NCBI GenBank assembly: GCA_009379995.1 | Contig: WHSR01000043.1 | Location: 1-42,116, forward strand | Reading direction: 5' to 3' | DNA from: Streptosporangiales bacterium | GTDB lineage: Bacteria; Actinomycetota; Actinomycetes; Streptosporangiales; WHSR01 | DNA length: 42,116 nt | Shown: positions 24,943-33,038 of the stretch, in pieces | Layout: the number at the start of each line of letters is the position of its first letter | How positions within the stretch are numbered: the first letter of the stretch is position 1 | Notes under the pieces: model-generated | The model's database searches: none | What the model was told of the DNA's origin: nothing | The model's input: only the letters and a program-made list of their open reading frames with translations | Translations under genes and position numbers: made by a program

Positions 24943-27000
24943 ATGTCCGACGATCGCCTGATCGCACCGTACGGCACCTGGCCATCCCCGATCTCCGCCG
25001 AGCAGGTCGCCCGCTCCGGCCTGCGCCTCAGCTCGCCGCGGGTGATCGGCGGCGACGTCTGGTGGCAGGAGACCCGTCCCGAGGAGCGAGGCCGCACGAC
25101 CGTCGTGCACCGAGCCGAGGACGGAACCCGCCGCGAGCTGCTGTCCGTTCCCTGGAACGCCCGTACGCGGGTGCACGAGTACGGTGGGCGCTCCTACCTA
25201 CCCGCCCGGCAGGGTGACGGCTATGCCGTGATCTTCGCCCACTACGACGATCAGCGACTGTACCGGCTGGATCCGGGCGGCAAGGAGCCGCGACCGATCA
25301 CGCCCCAGCCCGACGAGCCGACAGCGCTACGCTACGCCGACCCGATCTGCTCCCCGGACGGGTCCGAGGTGTGGTGTGTGCGGGAAAGCCACGCCGAGGG
25401 CAAGGTCACCCGCGCGCTCGTGGCGGTGCCGCTGGACGGCAGCGCCGCCGACGACCCGGCCGCGGTGCGCCAGCTGGTGACCGGCGTGGATTTCTTCGCC
25501 TCCCCGTGCGTCTCACCGGACGGGCGCCATCTCGCCTGGATCTCCTGGAACCACCCGCGGATGCCCTGGGACGGCACCGAGCTGCGGGTCGCGAAGATCG
25601 AGGCCGACGGTTCGGTGGGAAAGTCGCTGCGGCTCAAGGGTGGGCCGAGCGAGTCGGTACAGGCGCCGACCTGGGCGGACGACCAGCGCCTCTACGTGGT
25701 CAGCGACTGGTCCGGCTGGTGGAACCTCTACGAGGTGGACATCTACGCCGCGAGGCCGGAGCAGGCGCTGTACCCGAGCGAGGAGGAGTTCGCCGGCCCG
25801 CCCTGGCTCCTCGGCGACGCACCGTACGCGGTTCTCGGCGACGGGCGGATCGCGGTCCTACACGGCCAGGGAGAGGCCCGGCTCGCGATCATCGACCCGG
25901 AGACCGCGGAGCTGAGCGAGGTGGACGTCCCGTACACCGACTGGTCGTACTCGGTGTCCGCCTCCGGGACGATGCTGGTCGGCATCGCCGGGAGCCCCAC
26001 GACACCGCGCAGCGCGGTCCGGGTGAACCTGGCGACCGGGCGCGTGGAGGCGCTGCGCCGCGAGATCGACGAACTCCCGGACTCGGCGTACCTGCCGAGA
26101 CCGCGGGCCGAGGAGTTCTCGGGACCGTTCGGCCGCCCGGTCTACGCGCTCGTGTGTCCCCCGTCCAACCCGAAGGCACAGGCGCCGGAGGGCGAGCTGC
26201 CGCCCTACGTCGTCTTCGCGCACGGCGGGCCCACAGGGCACGGAACCAGCCTGCTCGACCTGGAGAAGGCCTTCTTCACCAGCCGCGGCATCGGCGTGCT
26301 CTACGTCAACTACGGGGGCTCGACCGGTTACGGCAGGGCCTACCGGGAACGGCTGCGCCGGCAGTGGGGCGTGGTCGACGTCGAGGACTGCGTCGCGGCG
26401 GCCCGCGCGCTGGTGGACCGCGGCGAGGCCGACGGCGAGCGGCTGGCGATCCGCGGCGGCAGCGCGGGCGGCTGGACCACGCTCGCCGCGCTGACCGGAA
26501 CCGACATGTTCCGGGCCGGCACCTCCTACTACGGCGTCAGCGAGCTCCTCGGGTTCGCCGAGGAGACCCACGACTTCGAGTCCCGTTACCTCGAGGGACT
26601 GGTAGGAACGCTGCCCAGAGACCGGGAGGTGTACGTCGAGCGGGCACCGCTCAGCCACGCCGACAAGGTCGACTGTCCGGTGCTGCTACTGCAGGGCCTG
26701 GACGACCCCATCGTGCTGCCCACGCAGTCGGAGAAGTTCGCCGACGCGCTGGCCCGGAACCAGGTGCCGCACGCCTACCTGGCCTTCGAGGGGGAAGCAC
26801 ACGGCTTCCGGAGGGCGGAGACCGGCGTGGCGTGCCTGTCGGCGGAGCTGTCCTTCTACGGGCAGGTCTTCGGGTTCGAGCCGCCGGGGGTGCCGAGGCT
26901 GAAGCTGGTGCGGACCCGAGGGGAGGGCGTGCCGGCATCCGGCGCGACGGACGGCGTCAGCGCGCGAACTCCGTCGCACGGGACTCCCGCACGACCGTGA
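24943..27000 (+). CDS. Prolyl-oligopeptidase family (S9) serine peptidase
   Basis: A 685-residue protein with an N-terminal beta-propeller (about residues 30-390, with repeats such as 'PICSPDGSEVWCVRE' and 'PCVSPDGRHLAWISW') and a C-terminal alpha/beta-hydrolase domain. The catalytic triad is likely Ser507 (RGGSAGGW), Asp588 (LQGLDDPIV) and His620 (GEAHGF). The oxyanion region 'FAHGGPTGHG' is also present. No signal peptide is seen, so a cytoplasmic acylaminoacyl-peptidase/dipeptidyl-peptidase-like role in peptide turnover is likely. ATG at 24943 is preferred; GTG at 24925 is possible. Its last 44 bp overlap the end of rny on the other strand. Confidence 0.9.
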   Translation: MSDDRLIAPYGTWPSPISAEQVARSGLRLSSPRVIGGDVWWQETRPEERGRTTVVHRAEDGTRRELLSVPWNARTRVHEYGGRSYLPARQGDGYAVIFAHYDDQRLYRLDPGGKEPRPITPQPDEPTALRYADPICSPDGSEVWCVRESHAEGKVTRALVAVPLDGSAADDPAAVRQLVTGVDFFASPCVSPDGRHLAWISWNHPRMPWDGTELRVAKIEADGSVGKSLRLKGGPSESVQAPTWADDQRLYVVSDWSGWWNLYEVDIYAARPEQALYPSEEEFAGPPWLLGDAPYAVLGDGRIAVLHGQGEARLAIIDPETAELSEVDVPYTDWSYSVSASGTMLVGIAGSPTTPRSAVRVNLATGRVEALRREIDELPDSAYLPRPRAEEFSGPFGRPVYALVCPPSNPKAQAPEGELPPYVVFAHGGPTGHGTSLLDLEKAFFTSRGIGVLYVNYGGSTGYGRAYRERLRRQWGVVDVEDCVAAARALVDRGEADGERLAIRGGSAGGWTTLAALTGTDMFRAGTSYYGVSELLGFAEETHDFESRYLEGLVGTLPRDREVYVERAPLSHADKVDCPVLLLQGLDDPIVLPTQSEKFADALARNQVPHAYLAFEGEAHGFRRAETGVACLSAELSFYGQVFGFEPPGVPRLKLVRTRGEGVPASGATDGVSARTPSHGTPARP

Positions 27001-28585
27001 CCCGGATCTGTCCGGGGTAGGTGAGCTCCTCCTCCACCTGCTTGGCGATGTCCCGAGCGATGGTCTGCGACTCCAGGTCGTCGATGCTGTCGGGCCGGAC
27101 CATCACGCGGACCTCGCGGCCCGCCTGCATGGCGAACACCTTGTCGACGCCCTTGAACGACCGGGCGATCTGCTCCAGCCGCTCCAGCCGCTTCACGTAG
27201 GCCTCGAGGGACTCTCGGCGGGCGCCCGGCCGGCTGCCGCTGATCGCGTCGGCGGCCTGGGTCAGCACGGCCTCGATCGTGCCGACCTCTACCTCGTTGT
27301 GATGGGCCTCGATGGCGTGCACGACGTCGTCCAGCTCGCCGTAACGCCGGGCTATCTCCGCGCCGATGAGTGCGTGGCTCCCCTCGACCTCGTGGGTGAG
27401 GGCCTTCCCGATGTCGTGGAGCAGTGCGCAACGCTTGAGCAGGCCCCGGTCGAGGCCCAGCTCGCTGGCCATGATCCCGGCGATGTGCGCGCACTCGATG
27501 AGGTGCAGCAACACGTTCTGGCCGTACGAGGTCCGGTAACGGAGCTGGCCGAGCAGGGCCACCAGCTCGTCGTGCATATCGGTGAGGCCCAGCTGCACCA
27601 GGGCGTCCTCCCCCGCCCGCACGCACAGCTGCTCGACCTCGGCCTTGCTGCGGTCGTAGACCTCCTCGATGCGCTGCGGGTGAATGCGTCCGTCGAGGAC
27701 GAGCTTGTCCAGCGTCAGCCGGGCGACCTCGCGACGGACCGGATCGAAGCAGGACAGAAGCACCGCCTCGGGCGTGTCGTCGATGATGAGGTTCACGCCG
27801 GTCGTGGTCTCGAAGGCCCGGATGTTGCGGCCCTCGCGGCCGATGATCCGGCCCTTCATGTCGTCGCTGGGCAGGTGGAGGACGGAGACCACCGACTCGG
27901 CGGTCTGTTCGGTCGCGACCCGCTGGATAGCGAGCGTCACGATCTTGCGTGCCCGCTCGTCGCCCTCCTGGCGGGCCGTGTTCTCGATGTCCCGGACGGT
28001 GAGCGCCGCCTCGCGCTTGGCCTGGGTCTCGATGCCCGCGATGAGCTCGGCCTTGGCCTGGTCGGCGGTGAGCCCCGCGGCCCGCGCGAGGACCCGCTGC
28101 CGCTCCTCCTCCAGCAGCTCCAGCTCCTGGCGCTTGCCGGCGAGCTCGCCCTCCGTATCGGCGATCTGGCGGGCACGCTCCTCCAGCCGACGGGCCTCGG
28201 TGTCCAGGCGTTCCTCACGTTCGGCAAGGCGCTGCTCTCGGCGCTCCAGGTCCGACCGCAAGGCTCGCAGGTCGGCCTTGAGCGCCCGGCTCTCCTCCTC
28301 GAGGTCGCTGCGCGCCTCCGTCGCGTGGCTCGCGGACGCCTCAGCCTTGCGGAGCACCTCCCTCGCATCCGATTCGGCACGGGAACGGATCTCGGCGGCC
28401 TCCCGGCGCGCCTCCTCCATATCCCGTGAGATGGCCACCCTCTGTCCCTCGGCGGAATCGGGGTCTCCCCCTGAGGACACAGCCCCACCAATGGGCCTGC
28501 GAAGCACGACGACGATGAGCACGATGAGAGTGACGAGGGTGATGAGCGCCGCACTCGCTGCCAGAAGCATGGCCGCGTTCGTCAT
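26957..28585 (-). CDS. rny: Ribonuclease Y
   Basis: A 542-residue membrane-anchored endoribonuclease that initiates mRNA decay. Order of parts: an N-terminal membrane segment ('LLAASAALITLVTLIVLIVVVLRR'), a long Glu/Arg-rich coiled coil (about residues 50-175), a KH RNA-binding domain ('DMKGRIIGREGRNIRAFETTTGVNLIIDD'), and an HD phosphohydrolase domain ('RCALLHDIGKALTHEVEGSHALIGAEIARR'). The ATG at 28585 is chosen because AAAGGGG lies about 8 nt before it; upstream in-frame codons lack family similarity. Located between recX and the S9 peptidase. The 448-bp upstream gap and the hairpin after recX suggest it has its own promoter. Confidence 0.94.
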   Translation of the reverse strand: MTNAAMLLAASAALITLVTLIVLIVVVLRRPIGGAVSSGGDPDSAEGQRVAISRDMEEARREAAEIRSRAESDAREVLRKAEASASHATEARSDLEEESRALKADLRALRSDLERREQRLAEREERLDTEARRLEERARQIADTEGELAGKRQELELLEEERQRVLARAAGLTADQAKAELIAGIETQAKREAALTVRDIENTARQEGDERARKIVTLAIQRVATEQTAESVVSVLHLPSDDMKGRIIGREGRNIRAFETTTGVNLIIDDTPEAVLLSCFDPVRREVARLTLDKLVLDGRIHPQRIEEVYDRSKAEVEQLCVRAGEDALVQLGLTDMHDELVALLGQLRYRTSYGQNVLLHLIECAHIAGIMASELGLDRGLLKRCALLHDIGKALTHEVEGSHALIGAEIARRYGELDDVVHAIEAHHNEVEVGTIEAVLTQAADAISGSRPGARRESLEAYVKRLERLEQIARSFKGVDKVFAMQAGREVRVMVRPDSIDDLESQTIARDIAKQVEEELTYPGQIRVTVVRESRATEFAR

Positions 28586-28958
28586 GACGCACACCCCTTT
28601 CGGTTGGCGCACGCTCCACTCCGGGCGCGGGAGCGATGCGCAACGCGAGGTGTTATCCGCTCAGTGCGGTGCCGTCACGTACGGTCACGGCCACACGGCC
28701 GCAGCGGGTAGGCGTGACCGCACGGGTTCCGCGGCCACCGGAACCCGGTACGCTCTTTCTCCTGCCGGCCAGGCGATCGGCCGACGTCGGTGTCGGTCGG
28801 TATGTCAGCTCTATGGGCAATCCGCGCTGTGCGGAGTAACTCCTCACTGCCGTCGAGGTTAGGCGGCGAAAGGGTTACGGGCAAGCAAACGGCCTCTGAC
28901 CTGCTGTGATGAGCCGCGAGCCGTGGAGCCCTGAAACACCGCGTGGGCTGCAGTGCGC
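28586..28958. other. Intergenic region upstream of rny
   Basis: No convincing protein gene. Short frames such as 28653-28847 (-) lack ribosome-binding sites and family similarity. The region must contain the rny promoter and 5' leader on the minus strand, but no -35/-10 pair with acceptable spacing stood out. The part near 28859-28958 has a lower GC content than the neighbouring genes and includes the end of a 43-codon minus-strand frame discussed in the findings. Confidence 0.4.
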
Positions 28959-28962
28959 TTGA

Positions 28963-29019
28963 CAGAGTCAGTGACCAGATAATCCGACATTTCAGGCGGG
29001 ATTCCGGTCACAGGCTCTG
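28963..29019. terminator. Long imperfect hairpin downstream of recX
   Basis: Outer arms CAGAGTCAGTGACC (28963-28976) and GGTCACAGGCTCTG (29006-29019) pair with one mismatch and one G-U, and an inner stem AATCC/GGATT (28981-28985 with 28999-29003) stacks inside. It starts 14 nt after the recX stop on the minus strand. No T-run follows, so it is a possible terminator or a structured RNA element of the recA-recX message. Confidence 0.5.
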
Positions 29020-29033
29020 TGAAGGCGTGGAGG

Positions 29034-29567
29034 TTAAGGGTCGTCGAAACCGTGGTCCGGCAGTCCGTCGAGCGACTCTCCCCCGGCCTCGAGCTCCTCG
29101 CGGACCAGGCGGTAGGCGAGCCCGCCCGGATACCCCTTGCGTGCGAGCATGCCCAACAGCCGACGCATCCGTACCTTCGGATCGAGCCCTCGGGTGGCCT
29201 GCAGCCGCCGCTGCACCAGGGCCCGGGCGGTGGCCACCTCCTCCTCCTGGTCGAGCTCCGCCACCGCTTCGTCCACCGTCGGCTCGTCGACCCCACGCTG
29301 GCGCAGCTCGACGGCGAGCGCCCGGCGGGCCAGCCCGCGCCCCATGTGCCGGGACTGAACCCATGCCCGGGCGAACGCCTCGTCGTCGATCAGTCCGACC
29401 TCGGCGAAGCGGCCGAGCACGTGCTCGACAGTTTCGTCGGGAACGCCACGGCGGCGCAGCGCCTCGGCTAGTTGGGCCCGCGTCCGAGGCGCATGGGCGA
29501 GCAGCCGCAGGCATGTCTCCCGAGGGTCGACATCAGCGGGCACCCGGCGTGACCTTCGTGGAGCCAT
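29034..29567 (-). CDS. recX: RecA regulator RecX
   Basis: A 177-residue, highly charged helical protein made of three-helix repeats typical of RecX: '[55 protein letters not shown]' and '[27 protein letters not shown]', then '[26 protein letters not shown]'. RecX binds RecA filaments and limits recombinase and coprotease activity. It starts inside the 3' end of recA (35-bp overlap; an alternative GTG at 29543 also overlaps), so the two are transcribed together and probably translationally coupled, as is usual in actinobacteria. Confidence 0.94.
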   Translation of the reverse strand: MAPRRSRRVPADVDPRETCLRLLAHAPRTRAQLAEALRRRGVPDETVEHVLGRFAEVGLIDDEAFARAWVQSRHMGRGLARRALAVELRQRGVDEPTVDEAVAELDQEEEVATARALVQRRLQATRGLDPKVRMRRLLGMLARKGYPGGLAYRLVREELEAGGESLDGLPDHGFDDP

Positions 29568-31734
29568 CCTTGGTCGCGTTGATCGGGGTCACCTTCGACG
29601 GATCCGGCTGGCCGTCACTCGGCTTCGTCTTCTCCTCGTCGAGGCGGGGGCCGATGCCGAGCTTCTCCTTGATCTTCTTCTCGATCTCGTCGGTCAGGTC
29701 GGGGTTGTCGCGCAGGAACGCCCGAGCGTTCTCCTTGCCCTGGCCGAGCTGGTCGCCGTCGTAGGTGTACCAGGCGCCGGACTTGCGGATGATCCCCTGC
29801 TCGACACCCACGTCGATGAGACCGCCCTCCCGGCTGATGCCGATTCCGAAGAGGATGTCCAGATCCGCCTGGCGGAAGGGCGGCGCCAGCTTGTTCTTGA
29901 CGACCTTGACACGTACCCGGCTGCCGACCGCATCGGTCCCGTCCTTCAGCGTCTCGATGCGTCGTACGTCGAGCCGCACCGAGGAGTAGAACTTCAGCGC
30001 CCGGCCGCCGGTGGTTGTCTCGGGACTGTTGTGCACGATGACGCCGTCGGCGAGGTAGTTATGTGACCCCTCCACCTCGATGTCGAAGCGATGCATCGAT
30101 CGGGTCCGGGGCTTCACATGGATGTCGATAACCGGTGTCGGCACGGGCAGCAACACCGGATCAGCGAACTCCGGCTCGACCGCGAACCTGCCCCGGAAAC
30201 GCTCCAGGAGCTTGTACTCCATCGAAGGGTGTACGTAGGGAGCGACGAGCTCCTGCAGCTTGACGGTCTCCTGGGTGTCGAACAGCAACGCCGCCTTTTG
30301 GGCAGCGCCTCGCCAAACCAGCTTCGCCATCAGTCCGAAGGCGTCCCGAAGGTGCTCGACAAGCCGCTCCCGAGACCCGGGGCTCAATGCCTCCACACCA
30401 ATCTCGACGCGGCCACTACCTCCGCGGGTCCGTTCCTGCACACCCTTCGAGCGAAGGGTGAAAGAGGCGTCGTCCATATACCAGACCGCGAGAGCCAAGG
30501 GTGTCAGCGCCTTGAGGTAGTCCCAGGAGATGTGCTTCTTGCCATCGCCGAGGTAGACCGCTTGGCGGAGCTCCGCCAGCTCCGGAAGCGGGGTGAAGTC
30601 GACGAAGACCGATCCCTTGGTGCTGGTCCGCCGAGTGTGCCGGATGTTGGCGAACATCGACGTCTTCCAGTCGAGATACTCCACCTGCTTGGAGCCGTGT
30701 CCCATGCGGAACCTGGTGCCGAGGCTGCCAGGGATTCGGCTCTTCGTCAGCGCTCCATCCCCCAAGAGACCACCAAGCACCATCTGCCACTGGGTCTCGC
30801 TGAGACGGTGCGGCATCGAGAGCATGACCCTGTCGCCCACCGCCAGCTCGCCGGCCTCCCGCCAGCCTCCAGGGGTTCGAACGAGATGGTTCGCCGTCAG
30901 TCCCATCTGCGCCCGGCCGTTGCCTCCTGGACGGGCGACCGTGATCTGAAGGAACTCCTCTGTCGGGCCGTTGTCGAACCAGTTGACCACCCGCTTGGGG
31001 ACGATGCGTCCGACATCCGGGTCGTACGAGAGGACCTCGACAGGCATGCGCTGGTTGACGATCTTGCCTATTTTCTCCTGGCTTCCGTCGGCAAGCGTGA
31101 CCCGAGTGCCATAGGACAGGCACCCGAACATCACACCGACCTTCTCCCGGAGCTGGTTGATGAAGACCGCCGTGGTGCCGGTGTTGCTGATAGCACCGGT
31201 GAGCTTGCGCAGCGCCTGGGACATCAGCCGGGCCTGCAGGCCGACGTGGCTGTCACCCATCTCGCCCTCGATCTCGGCGCGCGGCACAAGGGCCGCAACC
31301 GAGTCGATGACCAGGACGTCGAGCGCCCCGGACCGGATGAGCATATCGGCGATCTCCAGGGCCTGCTCGCCGGTGTCCGGCTGGGAGACGAGCAGCGCGT
31401 CGGTGTCGACGCCGAGCCTCTTCGCGTACTCGGGATCAAGCGCGTGCTCGGCATCCACGAACGCGGCGATGCCGCCGGCCTTCTGCGCGCTGGCCACGGC
31501 GTGCAGGGCGAAGGTCGTCTTCCCGCTTCCCTCCGGGCCGTAGATCTCGACGACGCGGCCGCGCGGCAGGCCGCCGATGCCGAGCGCGCAGTCGAGCGAG
31601 ATCGACCCGGTCGGGATGACCTCGACGGCCCCCCGCTGCTCCTCGCCGAGCCGCATCACGGAACCCTTGCCGAACTGGCGCTCGATCTGCACCAGGGCTG
31701 TCTCGAGAGACTTCTCTCGGTCGGTTGCTGCCAT
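29533..31734 (-). CDS. recA: RecA recombinase precursor containing an intein
   Basis: A 733-residue precursor. Residues 1-204 and 570-733 join to a normal 368-residue RecA: Walker A GPEGSGKT (66-73), '[21 protein letters not shown]', and the L2-loop '[18 protein letters not shown]', which is interrupted. Residues 205-569 are the intein (see separate entry). RecA pairs homologous DNA and triggers LexA self-cleavage, so correct protein splicing is needed for SOS and repair. The C-terminus is acidic/lysine-rich ('[14 protein letters not shown]'). ATG at 31734 with AGGGGA upstream. The LexA box at 31864-31879 indicates SOS control. recX overlaps its 3' end. Confidence 0.97.
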   Translation of the reverse strand: MAATDREKSLETALVQIERQFGKGSVMRLGEEQRGAVEVIPTGSISLDCALGIGGLPRGRVVEIYGPEGSGKTTFALHAVASAQKAGGIAAFVDAEHALDPEYAKRLGVDTDALLVSQPDTGEQALEIADMLIRSGALDVLVIDSVAALVPRAEIEGEMGDSHVGLQARLMSQALRKLTGAISNTGTTAVFINQLREKVGVMFGCLSYGTRVTLADGSQEKIGKIVNQRMPVEVLSYDPDVGRIVPKRVVNWFDNGPTEEFLQITVARPGGNGRAQMGLTANHLVRTPGGWREAGELAVGDRVMLSMPHRLSETQWQMVLGGLLGDGALTKSRIPGSLGTRFRMGHGSKQVEYLDWKTSMFANIRHTRRTSTKGSVFVDFTPLPELAELRQAVYLGDGKKHISWDYLKALTPLALAVWYMDDASFTLRSKGVQERTRGGSGRVEIGVEALSPGSRERLVEHLRDAFGLMAKLVWRGAAQKAALLFDTQETVKLQELVAPYVHPSMEYKLLERFRGRFAVEPEFADPVLLPVPTPVIDIHVKPRTRSMHRFDIEVEGSHNYLADGVIVHNSPETTTGGRALKFYSSVRLDVRRIETLKDGTDAVGSRVRVKVVKNKLAPPFRQADLDILFGIGISREGGLIDVGVEQGIIRKSGAWYTYDGDQLGQGKENARAFLRDNPDLTDEIEKKIKEKLGIGPRLDEEKTKPSDGQPDPSKVTPINATKDGSTKVTPGAR
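30028..31122 (-). other. RecA intein with LAGLIDADG homing-endonuclease domain
   Basis: A 365-residue protein intron (precursor residues 205-569). It begins with Cys1 ([13 protein letters not shown]), has block B '[14 protein letters not shown]', and ends '[13 protein letters not shown]' with the terminal His-Asn; the next extein residue is Ser. All residues needed for splicing are present. The middle carries two LAGLIDADG-type motifs: '[11 protein letters not shown]' (about intein 115-124) and '[11 protein letters not shown]' (about 211-221), each with its acidic residue, so an active homing nuclease is plausible. Insertion is after VGVMFG, before SPETTTGG, the position used by the Mycobacterium leprae RecA intein rather than that of M. 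tuberculosis. GC is lower than in the exteins: 36 of 60 bases at 30481-30540 versus 45 of 60 at 31561-31620. Confidence 0.96.
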
Positions 31735-31974
31735 GGGATCCCCTGTCGGGTCGGGGCCTTCAGTTGCCTTCAGCTGTCGAGAGCGACGCTACGGGGAACG
31801 GCCGACACTTTCGAGCGCCCGACCCCGTGTCTGTGGATATGGCATGTACTGCGGAACCATAGCTCGAACGCGAGTTCGACCGCAGCCCGACACGCCGTTT
31901 CCCCGTGGGGAGTCGGGTAGATCGTCTGCGCCGACGGCGGCTAGAGCCTCGCCGCCCTCGGCCACGCGGTTGCT
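31735..31974. other. recA upstream regulatory region
   Basis: A 240-bp non-coding stretch between the recA ATG and the stop of the small membrane-protein gene. It contains the recA leader, its ribosome-binding site (AGGGGA about 6 nt before the ATG) and the LexA box. A possible -10-like TATGGT (minus strand, near 31857-31862) lies directly beside the box, where LexA would block RNA polymerase; this promoter assignment is tentative. Confidence 0.5.
31864..31879. promoter_or_regulatory. LexA (SOS) box of recA
   Basis: TCGAACGCGAGTTCGA has TCGAAC and GTTCGA arms around a 4-bp spacer and exactly matches the actinobacterial/Gram-positive SOS consensus. It is 130 bp upstream of the recA ATG. LexA bound here would repress recA-recX until DNA damage. 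Confidence 0.9.
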
Positions 31975-32331
31975 TCAGCCGCGTGCCGGTGACTGTCGCT
32001 TGCCCGTGAACAACGCCAGGATGATCAGTACCCAAGCGGCAGCCGTCAGCAGACCAATGATCAAGCCCGCCGCCAGGTCGATGGGGACGATCCTGGCGAC
32101 GGAGAGACCCGCACTGACCTGGAGCCAGACCGCCAGCACCGTGCTCGCCGCGCTCAGCACCAGGCCGAGCAGCGCGAGCACGAAGCCGGTGAGCCCCAGA
32201 GCCGCGTTCCGGCCGCTGCGCCGCCAGCGCACGATGGCCACGATCATGCCGACGACGAGAGCTATCAGCTCCGGCAGCCGCACGCCGATGGTCGACAACA
32301 GGACGCTCGAGAGGACAGCGGAAGATTGCAC
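31975..32331 (-). CDS. Small tetraspanning membrane protein, paralogue of next gene
   Basis: A 118-residue membrane protein of unknown function. Hydrophobic segments: 'ELIALVVGMIVAIV', 'ALGLTGFVLALLGLVLSAASTVLAVWL' (probably one or two passes), 'IDLAAGLIIGLLTAAAWVLIILALF', then a short basic tail 'TGKRQSPARG'. It is clearly related to the upstream gene (shared 'R-P-L-AL--G--VAIV', 'LGL-GF--AL', 'AAAW-LIILALF-GK-QS'). The GTG at 32331 is preferred because AGGAG lies 6 nt before it; the longer frame to 32376 overlaps the preceding gene. It lies 13 nt after that gene, so the two are co-transcribed toward recA. Confidence 0.75.
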   Translation of the reverse strand: MQSSAVLSSVLLSTIGVRLPELIALVVGMIVAIVRWRRSGRNAALGLTGFVLALLGLVLSAASTVLAVWLQVSAGLSVARIVPIDLAAGLIIGLLTAAAWVLIILALFTGKRQSPARG

Positions 32332-32344
32332 CGACGCTCCTGGC

Positions 32345-32737
32345 TCAGGTGGCGGGTGGCGTCTGCAGCGGCCCACCCGGTGATCTCGGCTGGTCGGCGG
32401 ACTGCGTCTTCCCGGCGAACAGCGCCAAGATGATCAGCGTCCACGCGGCCGCCGCAAGCAGGCTGGTGACGACGCCCGCAGCCGTGAACACGCGCCCGAC
32501 GGTGCTTGCCGACAGGCCGTACTGGGCGACGAGCCGGGGAAGCAGCAGGCCTGTGACGGCGCTGGCGCCGCCGGTCAGCAGCGAGATCAACGCTACGCCG
32601 AACCCGATCAGACCCAGGGTCGACACACGCGGATCGCGCTTCCGGCAGACGATCGCCACCACGATGCCGGCGGCGAGCGCGACCAGCGGCGGCACCCGGC
32701 CGGCCAGCACGGAAAGAAAGGGAATCACTTCCTGCAT
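32345..32737 (-). CDS. Small tetraspanning membrane protein, tandem duplicate
   Basis: A 130-residue hydrophobic protein not assigned to a named family. Membrane segments are 'VPPLVALAAGIVVAIVC', 'TLGLIGFGVALISLLTGGASAVTGLLLP', and 'FTAAGVVTSLLAAAAWTLIILALFAGK'. The C-terminus is a Pro-rich cytoplasmic-type tail (SADQPRSPGGPLQTPPAT). It shares its whole layout and the 'AAAWTLIILALFAGKTQS' end with the downstream gene, so the pair arose by tandem duplication. The ATG at 32737 is preceded by GGAGGCAGCG, a usable ribosome-binding site. Its location between DUF3046 and recA is not known to have functional meaning. Confidence 0.75.
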   Translation of the reverse strand: MQEVIPFLSVLAGRVPPLVALAAGIVVAIVCRKRDPRVSTLGLIGFGVALISLLTGGASAVTGLLLPRLVAQYGLSASTVGRVFTAAGVVTSLLAAAAWTLIILALFAGKTQSADQPRSPGGPLQTPPAT

Positions 32738-32779
32738 CGCTGCCTCCTCGGCCGACGCCCTGCCGCCGAAGTGTAGGGG

Positions 32780-32974
32780 TCAGCGTTCCTTGGCCGGTAG
32801 CGCCATCGCGTCGCAGACCGCGCGCCAGACGGTCTTCGTGTCCTCGCCCTCGGCAAGCGCCTGCTCCACGGTGCGCCCGCCGAGCTCGGCCATCACGAAG
32901 TCCTTGGCCAGCGAGTCGGCGTACATGTCGCCGAAGTTGCGATGCATCCGCTCCCAGAACTCGGTGAGACGCAT
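32780..32974 (-). CDS. DUF3046 domain protein
   Basis: A 64-residue protein 'MRLTEFWERMHRNFGDMYADSLAKDFVMAELGGRTVEQALAEGEDTKTVWRAVCDAMALP', matching the DUF3046 family, which is restricted to actinobacteria and usually encoded next to recA/recX (in mycobacteria as a short gene beside recA). Function unknown. The 'ELGGRTVEQALAEG-DTKTVWRAVC' centre is the conserved part, with a helical, Trp-containing core. The ATG at 32974 begins the family's invariant 'MRLTEFW'; the longer open frame upstream lacks similarity. It stands 42 bp upstream of the membrane-protein pair. Confidence 0.88.
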   Translation of the reverse strand: MRLTEFWERMHRNFGDMYADSLAKDFVMAELGGRTVEQALAEGEDTKTVWRAVCDAMALPAKER

Positions 32975-33038
32975 GCGGTCCAGTATGGCCCCCGGACGTG
33001 CCAGCGACACATCCGAGACCCACCGCCGAGATCGGCGG

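Noticed and set aside
28653..28847. 64-codon minus-strand frame upstream of rny
   Set aside because: No ribosome-binding site, no recognisable domain and poor codon bias; more likely part of the rny leader.
28959..28983. Rightward promoter TTGACA / GATAAT
   Set aside because: Spacing is only 13 bp and it would point antisense into recX; the bases belong to the hairpin there.
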